A stretch of 64,000 nt of DNA, taken from positions 124,001 through 188,000 of the forward strand of contig NZ_AUJU01000001.1 in the NCBI RefSeq assembly GCF_000424385.1. Reading direction: 5' to 3'. This document shows, one piece after another, positions 62,214 to 64,000 of this stretch. The stretch is from Butyrivibrio sp. LC3010. Lineage in GTDB: Bacteria; Bacillota; Clostridia; Lachnospirales; Lachnospiraceae. Within the stretch, counting starts at the first letter, position 1. Each line of letters starts with the position of its first letter. A model generated the notes under the pieces. It was given only the letters and a program-made list of their open reading frames with translations, was not told the DNA's origin and searched no databases. The translations under genes and the position numbers were made by a program.

Positions 62214-63188
62214 ATGAGAATAGTAGCAGCAGAAATAGACAGTGTAGGAAATGATATAGACTACAGCGGCCTTCAAACGCTGGGAGATGTAACTTTTTAT
62301 GAGGACAAGATAACAGAAGAAAATGCAAAAACACGCCTTGAAGGGGTTGAGGTGCTGTGTATAAATAAGTCAAAGATCACACAGGCAATTTTGGATGATG
62401 CGGATGATTTAAAACTTATTTGCGAGTTTGCAACAGGTTTTGACAATGTCGATTTGAAGGCATGTACAGCAAGAGAAATCAAGGTGGCAAATGTAGCGGG
62501 ATATTCTACATCTTCAGTGGCGCAGCACACGTTTGCACTTCTTTTTTATCTTATGGAATCACTTAAAGACTACGATGAATTTGTGAAAAGTGGCGAATAT
62601 GCAGCGCAGGATCATTTTAGCAAGGTTGATATCCCTTTTCATGAGCTTGAAGGTGTTACCTGGGGAATTATAGGAATGGGCAACATCGGAAGAAAAGTCG
62701 CACATATCGCTGAAGCTTTTGGTGCAAAAGTAATCTTTTGTCCTGCGTCAGGAAGATCAACTCACAATTCAGATGATGAGTCATTTGAGATGGTGACATT
62801 TGATGAACTATTAAGAAGAAGCGATGTTCTGTCACTGCATTGTCCTTTGTCTGATAAAACCAGAAATCTGATAGACAAAGATGCTCTTGTAAAAATGAAG
62901 AAAACTGCAATTCTTATCAATGTGGCAAGGGGGCCTGTGGTAAATGAAGAGGATTTAACGAATGCTCTGATAAATGGAGAAATTGCCGCAGCAGGGCTTG
63001 ATGTGCTAAGTGTAGAGCCCATGAGAAAGGATAATCCGCTGTTAAAAATCCAGGATAGCAGTAAGCTTCTTATTACGCCGCATATGGCATGGGCTAGTGT
63101 TGAAGCCAGAACACGATGTGTAGACGAAGTAAAGAAAAACATTCTTGCATATGAAAGAGGCGAGAATAGAAATATTGTGAATCTTTGA
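62214..63188 (+). CDS. D-isomer-specific 2-hydroxyacid dehydrogenase
   Basis: This 324-residue NAD(P)-dependent dehydrogenase has the nucleotide-binding motif GMGNIGRKV (about 150-160). The catalytic Arg (in NVARGPVVNEE) and His (in TPHMAWASVEAR) are visible, with the Glu between them. Closest in style to glycerate/hydroxypyruvate or phosphoglycerate-type dehydrogenases. The natural substrate is unknown. The upstream sequence GAGGTAAGGC gives the ribosome binding site. It ends seven bases before the convergent XRE gene. Confidence 0.88.
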   Translation: MRIVAAEIDSVGNDIDYSGLQTLGDVTFYEDKITEENAKTRLEGVEVLCINKSKITQAILDDADDLKLICEFATGFDNVDLKACTAREIKVANVAGYSTSSVAQHTFALLFYLMESLKDYDEFVKSGEYAAQDHFSKVDIPFHELEGVTWGIIGMGNIGRKVAHIAEAFGAKVIFCPASGRSTHNSDDESFEMVTFDELLRRSDVLSLHCPLSDKTRNLIDKDALVKMKKTAILINVARGPVVNEEDLTNALINGEIAAAGLDVLSVEPMRKDNPLLKIQDSSKLLITPHMAWASVEARTRCVDEVKKNILAYERGENRNIVNL

Positions 63189-63195
63189 TCAGATG

Positions 63196-63516
63196 CTACT
63201 CATGAATGAAGGCATCAATAACTTTCATGAGTGCTTCTTTTTGATAATCTGTAAGCAGTAAATATTTGGAGTTCAGATCAGCAAGTTCCGCGTCGGTTTT
63301 CCCATTATCTAACTGGTCGGCATCACTGAAAAACTCAGAAAGGGTTATTCCGAATGCATTACAGATGGATTCGAGCTTATCTATGCTGGGATATCTATTC
63401 TTGTTGTACCAGGTCACGATGGTTGATTGAGGTACGTCTGCAAGTTTGGCCAGCTTGTAAACGGATAAACGGCGTGCCTGTCTAAGTTCTGAGATACGTC
63501 CTAAAGCGTCAAACAA
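63196..63516 (-). CDS. XRE family helix-turn-helix regulator
   Basis: This 106-residue DNA-binding protein has an N-terminal HTH_3 domain (LRQARRLSVYKLAKLADVPQSTIVTWYNKNRYPS...LESICNAFGITLSEFF) followed by a short helical tail. The start is TTG, supported by GGAGG nine bases upstream; there is no in-frame ATG nearby. Its 5' region is occupied by a tandem repeat array. The target genes are unknown; the repeat array itself is a candidate binding region. Confidence 0.9.
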   Translation of the reverse strand: MFDALGRISELRQARRLSVYKLAKLADVPQSTIVTWYNKNRYPSIDKLESICNAFGITLSEFFSDADQLDNGKTDAELADLNSKYLLLTDYQKEALMKVIDAFIHE

Positions 63517-63533
63517 TTATGATTGCCTCCATA

Positions 63534-63753
63534 TGCAAAAGCTAATTGAGTGTAATTATAAGCACAAAATGCAAAATGTGCAAAATTTAATTGAGTGTTA
63601 TCGTAGCCAAAATATGCAATGTGCGTAAAATTTGTTGAACGAAATTGTAGGCTCAATACACACGTATGCAAAATAAATTGATTGTAACTGCAAGCACAAT
63701 ATGTAACGAGTGCAAAACTAATATGACTGTGATTGCAAGTACAATATGCATCG
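63534..63753. repeat. Five tandem ~44-bp repeats upstream of the XRE gene
   Basis: Units of 43-46 bp start at 63534, 63579, 63622, 63665 and 63711, and the pattern decays after 63753. The consensus begins TGCAAAATTAATTGA, continues with TGTAATTG-AAGCACAATATGCAA, and ends in G. The array lies directly in front of the minus-strand XRE gene, covering its likely promoter. Confidence 0.85.
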
Positions 63754-63843
63754 TATGTATAATATTTTAATGCGCATATGTGATAGGTAATAATATTCAC
63801 ATACAATACGATGATATGCATATGCGATATATGCGATTAATGT

Positions 63844-63871
63844 AGGCGTGAGCTTTATGCTCCGCCTTTTT
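63844..63871 (+). terminator. Rho-independent terminator without an obvious plus-strand gene
   Basis: AGGCGTGAGC / GCTCCGCCT with a 5-base loop and five T residues. No plus-strand gene ends before it; the nearest is the dehydrogenase, 650 bases upstream. It may end a noncoding transcript across the repeat array or stop antisense readthrough. Confidence 0.7.
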
Positions 63872-64000
63872 GTATTAAGAAACTACTCAATTTAAATATA
63901 AATTTGCACAAGAGCACCTGACTAATTGGAGCAGGAATTCCATTTTACGAATCTACCGATTGTTAATTGCAGATAAATTCCGTTGTGCTATTTCACCGAC
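63872..64000. other. Right edge of the window, no gene seen
   Basis: The last 129 bases show no ORF, repeat or promoter that I can support. A gene may start beyond the edge. Confidence 0.4.

Noticed and set aside
63501..63821. 106-codon minus-strand frame over the ~44-bp repeats
   Set aside because: It overlaps the XRE start, has a repeat-derived composition (Tyr/His/Cys/Asn-rich) and no ribosome binding site.

Overview
The window looks like a chromosome segment of an anaerobic, fibre-associated Lachnospiraceae bacterium, most likely Butyrivibrio or Pseudobutyrivibrio. The evidence is moderate-to-low GC, strong AGGAGG-type ribosome binding sites, a flavodiiron protein, a cytosolic GH5 glucanase, BspA-like surface repeats, and a complete F1Fo ATP synthase with a sodium-type rotor signature. 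The genus is inferred from gene content. No rRNA, CRISPR array, phage or intact insertion sequence was seen.

Layout. 1-9.5 kb: the tail of a receiver-domain protein, an FAD oxidoreductase, flavodiiron protein FprA, a PTS EIIC-like permease, a GH5 enzyme, an ABC-F ATPase, a small membrane protein, a broken GGDEF remnant and a CPBP protease. 9.5-14 kb: tRNA-Pro(CGG), an esterase, an RlmI-like methyltransferase, a PNPOx-fold flavoprotein, NADH pyrophosphatase (apparently leaderless) and a membrane protein. 14-16 kb: a candidate small RNA and an LRV-repeat protein.

15.8-37.4 kb holds a complete Gram-positive type IV pilus system. A monocistronic major pilin with its own terminator is followed by a ~51-bp tandem repeat array and a highly structured ~144-nt element. 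After these comes an operon with its own promoter: small membrane protein, PilB, PilT, PilC, PilD, a PilM-PilN fusion, PilO, three minor pilin-like proteins, and a 3778-residue protein. That protein begins with a type III prepilin signal and continues through GLUG-like, acidic-linker, InlB-type and CnaB/SpaA-type regions. It lacks a sortase signal, so I infer a pilus-borne tip adhesin. It is the most striking object in the window.

37.6-49.7 kb: an AEC transporter, a 1270-residue chimeric sensor (ECF-S-like membrane region, beta-propeller, active-type GGDEF, degenerate GGDEF with an I-site), AspRS, an MBOAT/DHHW acyl-transfer pair and a BspA-like LRR protein followed by a second ~51-bp array. 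50-57.7 kb: the atp operon (atpZ-like, I, B, E, F, H, A, G, D, C), with three hairpins between atpE and atpF. 57.7-64 kb: a sugar locus (DUF4867 protein, LacI regulator, L-fucose/L-arabinose isomerase family protein) with matching LacI-type operators over two promoters, then a D-2-hydroxyacid dehydrogenase and an XRE regulator.

A recurrent theme is short tandem arrays (22, 34, ~44, ~51 and 78 bp) at gene ends. Several are in apparent 3' untranslated regions.
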